Shown piece by piece: positions 34,233-43,066 of a DNA stretch of 64,000 nt. The stretch comes from Austwickia sp. (GTDB lineage Bacteria; Actinomycetota; Actinomycetes; Actinomycetales; Dermatophilaceae). Both the position numbers and the translations under genes were made by a program. Below the pieces are notes generated by a model, which had not been told where the DNA came from, did no database searches, and saw nothing but the letters and a program-made list of their open reading frames with translations. The DNA lies in assembly GCA_016711265.1 (NCBI GenBank), contig JADJTI010000005.1:434001-498000 (forward strand), written 5' to 3'. Position 1 is the first letter of the stretch; the number at the start of each line of letters is the position of its first letter.

Positions 34233-34844
34233 GTGCTCGACCTTGAGGTGATCGACGACCCCGCCGCGGCGATGGTCGCGCTCGACCCGACCCGCCGTAC
34301 CATCCTCGCCGTGCTCGCCGAACCAGGATCGGCGACCACCGTCGCGGCGGCACTCGATCTGCCCCGGCAGCGGGTGAACTACCACCTGCGGGCGCTGGAG
34401 AGCCACGGCCTCGTGCGCCTCGTCGAAGAACGGCCACGCCGCGGTCTGACCGAGCGTGTCGTCATCGCCACCGCGCGCGACTACCTCGTGTCTCCGGCGG
34501 CGCTCGGCGACCGCGCCGCTGATCCGCACGGTAGGGACCGACTCTCGACCCGCTACCTGGTCGCTGTCGCTGCCCGGATGGTGCGCGAAGTGACCGCACT
34601 GGCCCGCCGGGCCGAGGCGTCCGGCCGCCGACTGCCAACCCTGTCCATCGACACCCAGATTCGCTTCGCCTCCGCCGCCGACCGGGCGGCGTTCACCGCG
34701 GAACTCAGCGAGACGATCACTCGACTCGCCAGCCACTACCACGACGAATCCGCCGTCGGCGGCCGGTGGCACCGGCTCGTCGTGGCGTCCCACCCCAGCC
34801 TCGAACCACCTCCGACGCCAGCCGACAGGAGCAGCCAGCCATGA
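34233..34844 (+). CDS. ArsR-family winged-helix transcriptional regulator
   Basis: Protein of 203 aa. Residues about 10-85 form the ArsR helix-turn-helix (DPTRRTILAVLAEPGSATTVAAALDLPRQRVNYHLRALESHGLVRLVEERPRRG). The C-terminal half is helical without an obvious metal-binding Cys pair, so it is probably not metal-responsive. It is co-transcribed with an SRPBCC protein through an ATGA overlap, a common pairing. The inverted repeat just upstream suggests autorepression. Confidence 0.88.
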   Translation: MLDLEVIDDPAAAMVALDPTRRTILAVLAEPGSATTVAAALDLPRQRVNYHLRALESHGLVRLVEERPRRGLTERVVIATARDYLVSPAALGDRAADPHGRDRLSTRYLVAVAARMVREVTALARRAEASGRRLPTLSIDTQIRFASAADRAAFTAELSETITRLASHYHDESAVGGRWHRLVVASHPSLEPPPTPADRSSQP

Positions 34845-35665
34845 GCCACGACCCCCAGCCGACCGCACCCGATCCATCGCACCCGGAAGCCACCCGCTCC
34901 ATCGAGCTGGAGATCGAGGTGCCCGGCACCCCCGAACAGGTCTGGCGGGCGATTGCCACCGGACCCGGCATCTCCTCTTGGTACGTGCCGCACACGGTCG
35001 AGGAACGCGCCGGCGGTGCGGCGCACGCCTCGTTCGGGGAGGGGCCGGACATGCAGGTCTCCGGGCGCGTCGCGGCATGGGAGCCGCCGCACCGGGTGGT
35101 GTTCGACGGCGGCGCCCCAGACAGCGACGAACCGGCCGGCGGCTTCGCGTTCGAATGGCTCGTGCAGGCCCGAGACGGCGGTAGTTGTGTCGTCCGTCTC
35201 GTGAATTCCGGGTTCGGCAGCGGCGCCGAGTGGGACGACCAGTACCACGAGATGACCGAGGGCTGGAAGCTGTTCCTGGAGAACCTTCGGCTGCACCTGA
35301 CCTACTTCGCGGGACAGTCCGGGACCGCGATGCTGCCGATGGCCCACTGGCCCGGGCCCCGCGGGACTGCCTGGTCGACGTTGACCGGCCGGCTCGGGCT
35401 GCCCGAAGCGCCCACCGTGGGGGATCGGGTCAGCACCCGTGACGGCGTCCCGACGCTAGGAGGCACCCTCCTCAGCGTCGGAGCGACCCGGCTCGCGCTG
35501 CTGCTGGAGGAGCCCGCCCCCGGTACGGCGTTCGTGGCCGCCGAGGGCGACGGGGACGCCGTCGGGGTGTCGGTGTGGGCCTACCTGTACGGCGCGGACG
35601 CCCCCGGCATCGCCGCCCGCGACGAGCCGCGGTGGCGCACGTGGCTGCAGGACGGGCCTGGTTGA
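34841..35665 (+). CDS. SRPBCC domain protein (AHSA1-like)
   Basis: Cytoplasmic protein of 274 aa. The first 150 residues form an AHSA1/START-like hydrophobic-pocket fold (IELEIEVPGTPEQVWRAIATGPGISSWYVPHTVEER...WEPPHRVVFDGG...GWKLFLENLRLHL). A less conserved C-terminal extension of about 115 residues follows. Relatives next to ArsR regulators are thought to bind small lipophilic ligands; the ligand is unknown. The ATG overlaps the regulator stop (ATGA). Confidence 0.85.
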   Translation: MSHDPQPTAPDPSHPEATRSIELEIEVPGTPEQVWRAIATGPGISSWYVPHTVEERAGGAAHASFGEGPDMQVSGRVAAWEPPHRVVFDGGAPDSDEPAGGFAFEWLVQARDGGSCVVRLVNSGFGSGAEWDDQYHEMTEGWKLFLENLRLHLTYFAGQSGTAMLPMAHWPGPRGTAWSTLTGRLGLPEAPTVGDRVSTRDGVPTLGGTLLSVGATRLALLLEEPAPGTAFVAAEGDGDAVGVSVWAYLYGADAPGIAARDEPRWRTWLQDGPG

Positions 35666-35713
35666 CCACCCATGTCCTAGGCTTGTGCGGTCAACGAAAG
35701 GTGGGCCGCCCTG

Positions 35714-36571
35714 ATGCCGAGCGGGTCTCGCGGGCACGTCCGCCCCGTGGGTTCGCTCCAGCGGGATGAGGCGCTCCGGCTGTGTGCCCGCGACCCGGTG
35801 GCCAATGTGTACGTCGCCGCGCGGATCCTCGAGGTCGACCTCGACCGATCCCGGGGCGCCCTGCTGGGGTACTACACCGCGGGGACCGACCGGCTCGTCT
35901 CGTTGTGCTGGCGGTCCGCGAACGTCGTACCGGTGGAATGCGACGAAGACGCCTGCGAGGCATTCGCCGCTGAACTGCGCGGTCATGAGTCCCGCTGCTC
36001 GTCGATTTTCGGGCCCACCCAGGCGGTGGCCCAGCTGTGGCGAGCGCTGGGAACGACGTGGCGACGGCCGATGAACGTCCGCCCCGTGCAGCCAGTGCTG
36101 GCCCTGGCCGCCGAACGGCCACTGGGGAGCCGGCTGGACCCCCGGGTCCGGCTGGCCACGGTGGACGAGGTCGACATCCTGATGCCGGCTGCCGCCGCCA
36201 TGTTCACCGAGGAGATCGGTTACGCGCCGTACACCGATCGAGCCAGCCAGTCGGCGTACCGGCACTCGGTGCGAGCCCTGATCGCCCGCGGGCACTCGTT
36301 CGTGCTGGTCGAGGACGACCGGGTGGTGTTCAAGGCCGACGTCGGTTCGTCCGCCATCGACACCTGTCAGATCCAAGGCGTGTGGGTGGCCCCGGACCGG
36401 CGCGGCCACGGCCTGGCCGCCCCGGCGGTCGCGGCCACCGTCGCCCTGGCCCGGGCCAGCGTCGCGCCGCTGGTCACGCTGTACGTGAACGAGTACAACG
36501 AGGCGGCGCTGGCGACCTACCGCCGGGTGGGGTTCGAGCAGGTGGCGACGTTCAGCACGATCCTGATGTGA
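35714..36571 (+). CDS. GNAT N-acetyltransferase with DUF4081 domain
   Basis: Protein of 285 aa. The N-terminal half matches the actinobacterial DUF4081 region (CARDPVANVYVAARILE). The C-terminal half is a GNAT fold with the acetyl-CoA loop region in VWVAPDRRGHGLAAPAVAA and the final NEYNEAALATYRRVGFEQV. It is typically located between ispG and proS in actinobacteria, as here. The acceptor substrate is unknown. TAGGCT at 35678-35683 may be a -10. Confidence 0.88.
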   Translation: MPSGSRGHVRPVGSLQRDEALRLCARDPVANVYVAARILEVDLDRSRGALLGYYTAGTDRLVSLCWRSANVVPVECDEDACEAFAAELRGHESRCSSIFGPTQAVAQLWRALGTTWRRPMNVRPVQPVLALAAERPLGSRLDPRVRLATVDEVDILMPAAAAMFTEEIGYAPYTDRASQSAYRHSVRALIARGHSFVLVEDDRVVFKADVGSSAIDTCQIQGVWVAPDRRGHGLAAPAVAATVALARASVAPLVTLYVNEYNEAALATYRRVGFEQVATFSTILM

Positions 36572-36660
36572 CCGTGTGCAGGTGAGATGACGGTGGTCTC
36601 GTGCTCGGCGAACAGTCAGTTGCGTGCTGGATCTTCCCCGAGAACGAAGCCGCGTCGACT

Positions 36661-36695
36661 TTCGGACGTAACGAACGGCACGCAATTGACACCTG
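36661..36695 (+). repeat. Bipartite intergenic motif, copy A
   Basis: TTCGGACGTAACGAACG (36661-36677), then 10 bases, then GACACCTG (36688-36695). The same two blocks with identical spacing recur at 37893-37927. Copy A is in the 183-bp gap (36572-36754) after the GNAT gene, just beyond the stop of the DUF559-type gene. The rest of that gap shows nothing recognisable. Confidence 0.65.
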
Positions 36696-36754
36696 AGCAC
36701 GACGGCGTGCGCGGGCGCGCCGATCATCGAGAGGCGACCCGTCACGTCGGCCCG

Positions 36755-37645
36755 TCACGTCAGCCACTGGCGTAGCTGCCGCAGCACCGCGTCGTACTCT
36801 CGGCGATCCGCCCGGGTCAGGGCGGTGATCTGCACATACGCCCACCCGGCCTCCTCGATCAGCCGTCGCCGCGCGGCGTCGCGCTGGAACTGGCGGGGAT
36901 CGCCGTGGTGAGCTCCGTCGTACTCGGCCACGACCCGCGGCCGGCGCCAGACGAAGTCCGCCGTGGCCAACCATTGCCCGGACAGGTCGCCTACCTGGGC
37001 GTTGAGCTCGGGCTCGGGGAGTCCAGCAGCCTCGAAGTCCAGGCGCGTGAGGGTTTCAGCTGGTGAGGCCGATCCGGACCGCAACCGATCGGCCGCCTCC
37101 CGGAGCAGGGTCACGCCCGGCATCCCAGCTCGGGCCGTCACGATGTCGCGGAGTGTCGACTGACCGCAGCGCCGGCGCCACAGGATCGCGTCGCCGACGA
37201 TCACCAGGAGGGGAACCGTCGCCGTCGGCAGATTCGCCAGGTCGGCCCACGTGTCGGCGGCAGCCGTCAGCTGTACGCCATACCGTGTCAGGGTGGCGCG
37301 GCGCTGCAGGCCGGGATGGGCGACGATACCTTGGCGCCGAATCCGGCGAGAGGCAGCGTGCATGATGTGCACCGGCTCAGCGGCGTCCCACGGGACCGAC
37401 CACGGTAGTCCCCAGAGGCGCAGCGCACTCAGATGGGAGAACGCGACATCCTCGGGAAGCGTCCGGGCCAATGCTTGGAAGACCTCGACGGGCGAGGTGA
37501 CTGCGCGAAGGCTGCGCAAGCGCGGATGGGGCCGGATGATCGAGGCGCCATTGGCCCGGCGCCTGCCGATGCCGTACGCCGTGGCCTCGGCCACGGTGAA
37601 CGGTCGGCTGCGCAGCTCTTCGGGCCACGGAACACGGGCAGTCAT
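36755..37645 (-). CDS. DUF559 nuclease-like domain protein (AbiEi-associated type)
   Basis: Protein of 296 aa from ATG 37645. The N-terminal part holds a short winged-helix-like region and the AbiEi C-terminal-like text (AFSHLSALRLWGLP, VHIMHAASRRIRRQGIVAHPG). The final 100 residues are the DUF559 restriction-like fold: LATADFVWRRPRVVAEYDG, then RRRLIEEAGWAYVQITA. It belongs to the same class as 12815-13789 but is clearly diverged from it. No partner toxin is adjacent. It is framed by a repeated motif and minisatellites, which suggests a plastic locus. Function is unknown; a defence or DNA-mismatch role is speculation. Confidence 0.75.
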   Translation of the reverse strand: MTARVPWPEELRSRPFTVAEATAYGIGRRRANGASIIRPHPRLRSLRAVTSPVEVFQALARTLPEDVAFSHLSALRLWGLPWSVPWDAAEPVHIMHAASRRIRRQGIVAHPGLQRRATLTRYGVQLTAAADTWADLANLPTATVPLLVIVGDAILWRRRCGQSTLRDIVTARAGMPGVTLLREAADRLRSGSASPAETLTRLDFEAAGLPEPELNAQVGDLSGQWLATADFVWRRPRVVAEYDGAHHGDPRQFQRDAARRRLIEEAGWAYVQITALTRADRREYDAVLRQLRQWLT

Positions 37646-37787
37646 GGTCTCGATGCTGGACCCTGCGCTGTCCGTTCGGACGTTCGGCGGGGGAGCCCTG
37701 GGGATAACGCCACAGCGCCACGCTGCGCATGCACGCTGCCTCCGGGCGGCGTGTGGAAAACCGGGGAGATCTGCCGCGCGGTCGGCA

Positions 37788-37850
37788 GGCCAGAGGGACC
37801 GGCGGGCCAGAGGGACCGGCGGGCCAGAGGGACCGGCGGGCCAAAGGGCG
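37788..37850. repeat. 17-bp tandem repeat
   Basis: Three perfect copies of GGCCAGAGGGACCGGCG (37788-37838) and a fourth partial, degenerate copy. It lies in the 520-bp gap between the DUF559-type gene start and proS. The gap also contains motif copy B and an 18-bp repeat, and no convincing gene. Confidence 0.9.
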
Positions 37851-37892
37851 ATCTGGTGCTGTTGGACGCGTCGGGACGGCCCCTCATTGACG

Positions 37893-37927
37893 TTCGGACA
37901 TAACGAACGCGGCAAAAGTGACACCTG
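37893..37927 (+). repeat. Bipartite intergenic motif, copy B
   Basis: TTCGGACATAACGAACG (37893-37909), 10 bases, GACACCTG (37920-37927). Only one mismatch to copy A occurs in 25 conserved positions, whereas the 10-bp spacer differs strongly. GTTCG and CGAAC at 37892-37908 are inverted arms, as expected for a protein-binding site. Confidence 0.65.
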
Positions 37928-37955
37928 GCCGGAGGGGTAGGGAGGGTCGGATGCC

Positions 37956-38081
37956 AGGCCGCGCCGTATACGCAGGCCGCGCCGTATACGCAGGCCGCGC
38001 CGTATACGCAGGCCGCGCCGCACACGCAGGCCGCGCCGTATACGCAGGCCGCGCCGCACACGCAGGCCGCGCCGCAACCTC
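37956..38081. repeat. 18-bp tandem repeat upstream of proS
   Basis: Six copies of AGGCCGCGCCG(TATA/CACA)CGC with alternating TATA and CACA variants (37956-38063), plus a degenerate seventh. There are no unique spacers, so it is not a CRISPR array. It ends about 84 bases before the proS start and may influence proS transcription. Confidence 0.9.
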
Positions 38082-38165
38082 AGCCCGGGATGGTCGCCGC
38101 AGGGCCCTGCGTGCACGGCGTACGCTGAGCCCGGCTGAACTGGGTCGAGCAAGGAGATTACCCAC

Positions 38166-39977
38166 GTGAGCGTCATCTGCATGTCCCGGCTGTTTTTGCG
38201 GACCCTCCGGGAGGACCCCTCGGATGCCGAGCTGCCGGGACACAAGGTGCTGGTGCGCGCCGGGTACATCCGGCGGGCCGCACCCGGGGTGTACAGTTGG
38301 TTGCCGCTGGGGTTGCGGGTGCTGCGCAAGGTCGAGCAGATCGTCCGCGAGGAGATGGACGCCATCGGGGGCCAGGAGCTGAGTTTCCCGGCGCTGCTGC
38401 CGCGGGAGCCGTACGAGGCGACCGGTCGCTGGACCGAGTACGGTGACAACTTGTTCCGGCTGGTCGATCGCAAGGGCACCGACATGCTGCTCGGTCCGAC
38501 GCACGAGGAGATGTTCACCCTCGCCGTCAAAGACCTCTACAGCTCGTATAAGGATCTGCCGCTGACCTTGTACCAGATCCAGACCAAATACCGCGACGAG
38601 GCGCGTCCCCGGGCCGGGCTGCTGCGCGGCCGCGAGTTCATCATGAAGGACTCCTACTCCTTCGACGTTGACGACGCCGGGCTGGAGGCCGCCTACCAGC
38701 GGCACCGGGCGGCGTACACCCGGATTTTCGACCGGCTCGGGTTCGAGTACGTGATCGTCAAGGCCATGTCGGGGGCCATGGGCGGCTCGGCCAGCGAGGA
38801 GTTCCTCGCCCTGTCCGAACACGGTGAGGACACCTTCGTGCGCTGCCTGGCCAGCGGGTACGCCGCGAACGTCGAGGCGGTCGTGATGCCCCCCGCGCCC
38901 CCGGTCGACCCGGCCGTCGTGGCGGCGACCCCGCCCGCCGCCCAGGTGGACACCCCCGACACCCCCACCATCGACACCCTGGTCGCCGTCCTCAACGCCG
39001 CGCATCCCCGGTACGACGGCCGCACCTGGACCGCTGCCGACACCCTGAAGAACGTCGTCGTCATGGTGGTACAACCGGACGGTACCCGCAGCCCGCTGGT
39101 CGTCGGCTTGCCCGGGGACCGGCAGGTGGATGAGAAGCGCCTGGAGGCGCAACTGGCCCCCGCCGAACTCGCCGATTTCACCGAGGCCGACTTCGCGGCG
39201 TACCCGCTGTTGGTCCGGGGGTACATCGGCCCGCAGGTCCTGGGGGAGAGCCGCACCCAGGACGGCGACGGCAACCCGACGGGCATCCGCTATCTGCTCG
39301 ACCCCAGCGTGGCTGTCGGGTCGGCGTGGGCCACCGGGGCGAACACCCCCGGCGTACACGTCGTCAACCTGGTCCATGGCCGGGACTTCACCGCCGACGG
39401 CACCATCCAAGCGGCGCAGGTCCGCGACGGCGACCCCAGCCCCGACGACGCGGGCGTGCTGCAGACCGCGCGGGGCATCGAGATGGGCCACATCTTCCAG
39501 CTCGGGCGCAAATACGCCGACGCCCTCGGCCTGCAGGTCCTCAATGAGCAGGGCAAGCTCGTCACCGTCACCATGGGCAGCTACGGCATCGGGGTGTCCC
39601 GCGCGGTGGCCGCGCTCGCCGAGGCCAACGTCGACGAGCTCGGGCTCGTCTGGCCGCGGCAGGTCGCGCCGGCCGACGTCCACCTGGTGGCCACGGGCAA
39701 GGACGCGGTCGTGTTCGAGACTGCCGCCCGGATCGCCGACGATCTGGCCGCCGCGGGACTGGAGGTGCTGTACGACGACCGGCCCAAGGTCAGCCCCGGG
39801 GTGAAGTTCAAGGATGCCGAGCTCATCGGGGTACCGACCATCGTCGTGGTCGGCCGGGGCCTGGAGTCCGGGGTCGTGGAGATCAAGGATCGGGCCACCG
39901 GTCAGCGCCGCGAGGTTCCCGTGGCCGACGTGGTCGCCGACCTCGTCGACGAGGTGGTCCGCGAGGCCCGTGGATGA
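38166..39977 (+). CDS. proS: Prolyl-tRNA synthetase (bacterial type with editing domain)
   Basis: Charges tRNA-Pro; class II synthetase of 603 aa. Motif 1 region: [23 protein letters not shown]. Motif 2: [25 protein letters not shown]. The YbaK-like insertion (about residues 235-400) hydrolyses mischarged Ala-tRNA, and its Lys-containing ADTLKNVVV text is present. Motif 3 region: [15 protein letters not shown]. The anticodon-binding domain ends the protein. GTG 38166 lies 9 bases after AAGGAG; ATG 38181 ([12 protein letters not shown]) is an alternative. It overlaps the next gene by 8 bases. Confidence 0.95.
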   Translation: MSVICMSRLFLRTLREDPSDAELPGHKVLVRAGYIRRAAPGVYSWLPLGLRVLRKVEQIVREEMDAIGGQELSFPALLPREPYEATGRWTEYGDNLFRLVDRKGTDMLLGPTHEEMFTLAVKDLYSSYKDLPLTLYQIQTKYRDEARPRAGLLRGREFIMKDSYSFDVDDAGLEAAYQRHRAAYTRIFDRLGFEYVIVKAMSGAMGGSASEEFLALSEHGEDTFVRCLASGYAANVEAVVMPPAPPVDPAVVAATPPAAQVDTPDTPTIDTLVAVLNAAHPRYDGRTWTAADTLKNVVVMVVQPDGTRSPLVVGLPGDRQVDEKRLEAQLAPAELADFTEADFAAYPLLVRGYIGPQVLGESRTQDGDGNPTGIRYLLDPSVAVGSAWATGANTPGVHVVNLVHGRDFTADGTIQAAQVRDGDPSPDDAGVLQTARGIEMGHIFQLGRKYADALGLQVLNEQGKLVTVTMGSYGIGVSRAVAALAEANVDELGLVWPRQVAPADVHLVATGKDAVVFETAARIADDLAAAGLEVLYDDRPKVSPGVKFKDAELIGVPTIVVVGRGLESGVVEIKDRATGQRREVPVADVVADLVDEVVREARG

Positions 39978-40755
39978 CCCGTCCCTGCTGACGCTGGCGT
40001 TGCTCGCGACCGCGGGGCTGCTGGCCGGTTGGGTCGATGCCGTGGTGGGCGGCGGCGGGTTGATCCAGTTGCCGGCGTTGCTGCTGGCGTTCCCGGGCGC
40101 GCTGCCGGTCCAACTGTTGGGGACCAACAAGTTGGCCTCCATCTGCGGTACGGCGACCGCAGCGGCGACCTACCTGCGCCGGATCCCGGTGGATCTGCGG
40201 ACGGCGTTGCCGTTGGCGGCGGCGGCCTTCGCCGGCTCGGCGGCCGGCGCCGTCCTGGCCAGTCGGCTGCCGATGCGGTGGTTCTCCCCGATCGTGCTGA
40301 TCGCGTTGATCCTGGTCGGTGGCTACACGCTGCGGCGGCCGGACCTGGGGGTGACGACGGGCCTGCGGTACGCCGGTCGCCGGCACCTGGGCGTGGCGGC
40401 GCTGATCGGGGCGGGCATCGGATGCTACGACGGCGCGCTCGGCCCGGGCACCGGGTCCTTCCTGGTGATCGCCCTGGTGGCCGGGGTCGGGTACTCGTTC
40501 CTGCAGGCCAGCGCCCTGGCAAAGACGGCCAACGTGGCGACGAACCTGGCCGCGCTCGCGGTGTTCGTCCCGCAGGGGGCGGTGTCCTGGCGGATCGGGC
40601 TGGTCATGGGGGTGGCCAATCTCGCGGGCGGCTACCTGGGTGCCCGGACCGCCGTCGCCGCGGGCCAGCGCTTCGTCCGGGCGGTGTTCCTGGTGGTCGT
40701 GAGCGGGTTCACCATCCGGATCGGGTACGACGTGCTGCGCCAGCTCATCGGGTGA
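39970..40755 (+). CDS. TSUP/TauE family membrane transporter
   Basis: Integral membrane protein of 261 aa with about eight segments. It has the duplicated family pattern [23 protein letters not shown] and [23 protein letters not shown], and [18 protein letters not shown] proteins export or import sulfite, sulfonates and other small anions; the substrate is unknown. The GTG start lies inside the end of proS, so expression is coupled to it. Confidence 0.88.
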   Translation: MDDPSLLTLALLATAGLLAGWVDAVVGGGGLIQLPALLLAFPGALPVQLLGTNKLASICGTATAAATYLRRIPVDLRTALPLAAAAFAGSAAGAVLASRLPMRWFSPIVLIALILVGGYTLRRPDLGVTTGLRYAGRRHLGVAALIGAGIGCYDGALGPGTGSFLVIALVAGVGYSFLQASALAKTANVATNLAALAVFVPQGAVSWRIGLVMGVANLAGGYLGARTAVAAGQRFVRAVFLVVVSGFTIRIGYDVLRQLIG

Positions 40756-40885
40756 CCCGTCGGCTCCGCGAGGGTGCGACGGCGCGGCTGGGCGCCCCGG
40801 GCGGCGGCCTCCTAGGATCGGCAGCAGGCGACGCGCGGGGGGCCAGGGCGGCTCGCGAGGTGGTGCGGCGCCCGAGGGAGTCACC

Positions 40886-42145
40886 ATGGATGCCGACGTC
40901 GTCATCGTCGGGGCAGGCCTGTCCGGGCTGCGCTGCGCGGTGCGCCTGGAGGAGCTGGGTCACCAGGTGGTGGTCGTGGAGGCCGAGCAGACCGTCGGCG
41001 GCCGGCTGCGCACCGACCTCATCGACGGGTTCCGCACCGATCACGGCTTCGCGGTGATCCTGCCGGCCTACCCCGCCCTCGCTGCCTGCGTGGACCTGGA
41101 CGCGCTGGACCTGCGTTCGTTCGGCGCAGGCGTACTGGTCCGCCGGTACAACGGGCTCAAGGTCCTGGCTGACCCGGCGCGGGAACCGCAGTGGCTGCTG
41201 CGCTCGTTGCGCAGCGGCTACCTGGATCCGGTACAGCTGGCGGCGGCGGCCCGCTGGTACGCCCCGGTGCTCACCGGCGTCCGCCGGGTGCTGCAGTCCC
41301 CGGACGTCACGCTGGGCAAGTCGTTCGACGACGCCGGGTTCACCGGCGCCCTCCGTCGCGAGGTGGTCGACGTCTTCTTCGCCGGGGTGCTGGGGGACAG
41401 CTACGGCGCGACCTCGGCCAACTACGTGCGGGTTCTGGCCAAGATGTTTGCCACCAGCACCCCCGGGCTGCCCGCCGCCGGGATGGTCGCCCTGGCCCAG
41501 CAGCTCGCCGACCGGATCACCGGAGCGATCCGGCTGGGCGAACGGGTCGAACGGCTGGAGGACGGGGCGGCGGCCACACCGGAGATCGCCGTCCACACCA
41601 CCGGCGGCACGCTGAGGGCCCGGCGGGTGGTCGTGGCGGGCAGCCCGCAGAGCATTCCGGACCTGACGGGCCTGCCGGCACCGGACACCCGCGGCTTGAT
41701 CACCTGGTGGTTCGAGGCCGACGAGGCACCGCATCCGCTGCCGCTGCTTGCCGTCGACGGCCGCCGCTCGGATCCGACCCCGCCCGGACCGGTGTGGAAC
41801 GCCGCGGTGGTCAGCAACGCGGTCCCCAGCTATGCCCCCTCGGGCCGTCACCTGGTGCAGGCGACGACGGTGCTGGACCGCCCGGACGGCCAGGCACCTG
41901 AGCCCGACGTACGGCGCCACCTGGCCGAGATCTACGGATGTCCCACCCGGGATTGGCGCGTGATCAGCCGGTACGAGATTCCGCACGCGCTGCCCTTCAG
42001 CCCGCCGCCTTTGACCCCCCGGCGGCCGGTGGACCTCGGGGCGGGCCGGTTCGTGTGCGGCGATCACCGGGACACCTCCTCCATCCAGGGGGCGCTGGTC
42101 TCGGGCCAGCGCACCGCCGCGGCCGTGCACGCCAGCTTGCGGTGA
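40886..42145 (+). CDS. FAD-dependent oxidoreductase (amine oxidase/desaturase superfamily)
   Basis: Protein of 419 aa starting with the dinucleotide-binding motif DVVIVGAGLSGLRCAVRLEELGHQVVVVEA and GGRLRTD. The C-terminal FAD contact is FVCGDHRDTSSIQGALVSGQRTA. It fits the flavin amine oxidase / phytoene desaturase-like superfamily. Single proteins of this type in actinobacteria have no fixed substrate. GAGGGA precedes the ATG. No carotenoid genes are nearby. Confidence 0.85.
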   Translation: MDADVVIVGAGLSGLRCAVRLEELGHQVVVVEAEQTVGGRLRTDLIDGFRTDHGFAVILPAYPALAACVDLDALDLRSFGAGVLVRRYNGLKVLADPAREPQWLLRSLRSGYLDPVQLAAAARWYAPVLTGVRRVLQSPDVTLGKSFDDAGFTGALRREVVDVFFAGVLGDSYGATSANYVRVLAKMFATSTPGLPAAGMVALAQQLADRITGAIRLGERVERLEDGAAATPEIAVHTTGGTLRARRVVVAGSPQSIPDLTGLPAPDTRGLITWWFEADEAPHPLPLLAVDGRRSDPTPPGPVWNAAVVSNAVPSYAPSGRHLVQATTVLDRPDGQAPEPDVRRHLAEIYGCPTRDWRVISRYEIPHALPFSPPPLTPRRPVDLGAGRFVCGDHRDTSSIQGALVSGQRTAAAVHASLR

Positions 42146-42201
42146 GGCATCTCGTCACCGCGCCCGTGATTGTGAAGCGATCGGGAACCGGCCTGGCCCG
42201 T

Positions 42202-42224
42202 TTGTGAACTCCGCGTGAAGTACG
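42202..42224 (+). promoter_or_regulatory. Tandem GTGA box upstream of the lipoprotein gene
   Basis: Two GTGAA half-sites at 42204 and 42215 are 11 bp apart (text TTGTGAACTCCGCGTGAAGT), the spacing used by OmpR/PhoB-type regulators. A very similar arrangement is found at 45120-45144, upstream of the neighbouring response regulator. CACACT at 42230-42235 could be the dependent -10. Confidence 0.5.
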
Positions 42225-42351
42225 CCCGTCACACTGGGAGGCGGTGTCGTTGCCCGAGACGGTGGTGACCCGGGTGCCCCCGCCGGGCGCCAGATCGAAC
42301 GAGCCGACGCAGGATGCACTGAGATCGCATGAGATGCAGGAGGGGGAGCCG

Positions 42352-43059
42352 ATGCAGCGCCGTCCGCTGGCTACGACCACGCGCGTCCGCTCCGCCCGGG
42401 CGGCGCTGACCGTCGTACTCGCCGCATCCTTGTTCCCGGCCCTCTCCGCGTGCTCCGGGGCTGACCGCGCCGCGGTGATGGACAAGGCCCAGTCGGGGCG
42501 AGCGCCGGTGTCGTCGGTGGCGCCCAGTCCTGTGCGCGCATCCGGGGTGGACCCGGGTACGTCGGGCTCCACCACCGCGCCGACGACGCGGCCCGCCGAC
42601 GTGGTGACCCGCACAGGTGACGCCTCCGCCGTACCGGATGTGCCGCCCACGACACCGGCGCCGCCATCGGTGGCCCCTCGTACGGGCCGCGAGACCCCCG
42701 CCCGGCCGCCCTCCGACGCGCCCGTCAGCGGTCCTTACCTGATCGAATGCGTCGATGACAACCTCGCCAAGGCACCCGCCAGCTTCACCCTGGCCTGCGC
42801 CGACGCCAACGAGTCGCTGGATGGGCTGAGCTGGCAGAACTGGGGGGCGCCGACCGCGAAGGCCAAGGGTTACATCGTCGTCAACACGTGCGAGCCGAAC
42901 TGCGCGGAAGGCTCGCTCAAGCGCTACCCGGTGAGTGTGCTCGCCTCCCGCTTGGTGCGCCACGGCCCGGGTCAGGTGTATACCCGGCTGACGTTGCGGT
43001 TCCTGGGCGCGATCCCCGAGGCGTACCTGCGGGTCGAGGAGTACGAGCTGCCGTCGTGA
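42352..43059 (+). CDS. Secreted lipoprotein, function unknown
   Basis: Protein of 235 aa. The signal peptide ends in a lipobox (LFPALSAC, Cys near residue 33). A Pro/Thr/Ser/Ala-rich linker of about 90 residues leads to a compact C-terminal domain of about 110 residues. That domain has four Cys (YLIECVDD, TLACADA, NTCEPNC) that probably form disulfides. Text such as SWQNWGAPTAKAKGYIVVNTC resembles small uncharacterised actinobacterial secreted domains. ATG 42352 follows a GGAGGGGGAG run. It converges on the HK gene of the adjacent two-component system and shares an upstream motif with it. Confidence 0.8.
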   Translation: MQRRPLATTTRVRSARAALTVVLAASLFPALSACSGADRAAVMDKAQSGRAPVSSVAPSPVRASGVDPGTSGSTTAPTTRPADVVTRTGDASAVPDVPPTTPAPPSVAPRTGRETPARPPSDAPVSGPYLIECVDDNLAKAPASFTLACADANESLDGLSWQNWGAPTAKAKGYIVVNTCEPNCAEGSLKRYPVSVLASRLVRHGPGQVYTRLTLRFLGAIPEAYLRVEEYELPS

Positions 43060-43066
43060 GTCCGAC

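Noticed and set aside
37956..38081. Possible CRISPR array
   Set aside because: Units of 18 bp are directly adjacent with no unique spacers, and no cas genes are present; it is a minisatellite.
37918..38169. Open frame of 83 codons with GRAVYA repeats
   Set aside because: It arises from the 18-bp DNA repeat being a multiple of three. There is no ribosome-binding site and no non-repeat domain.
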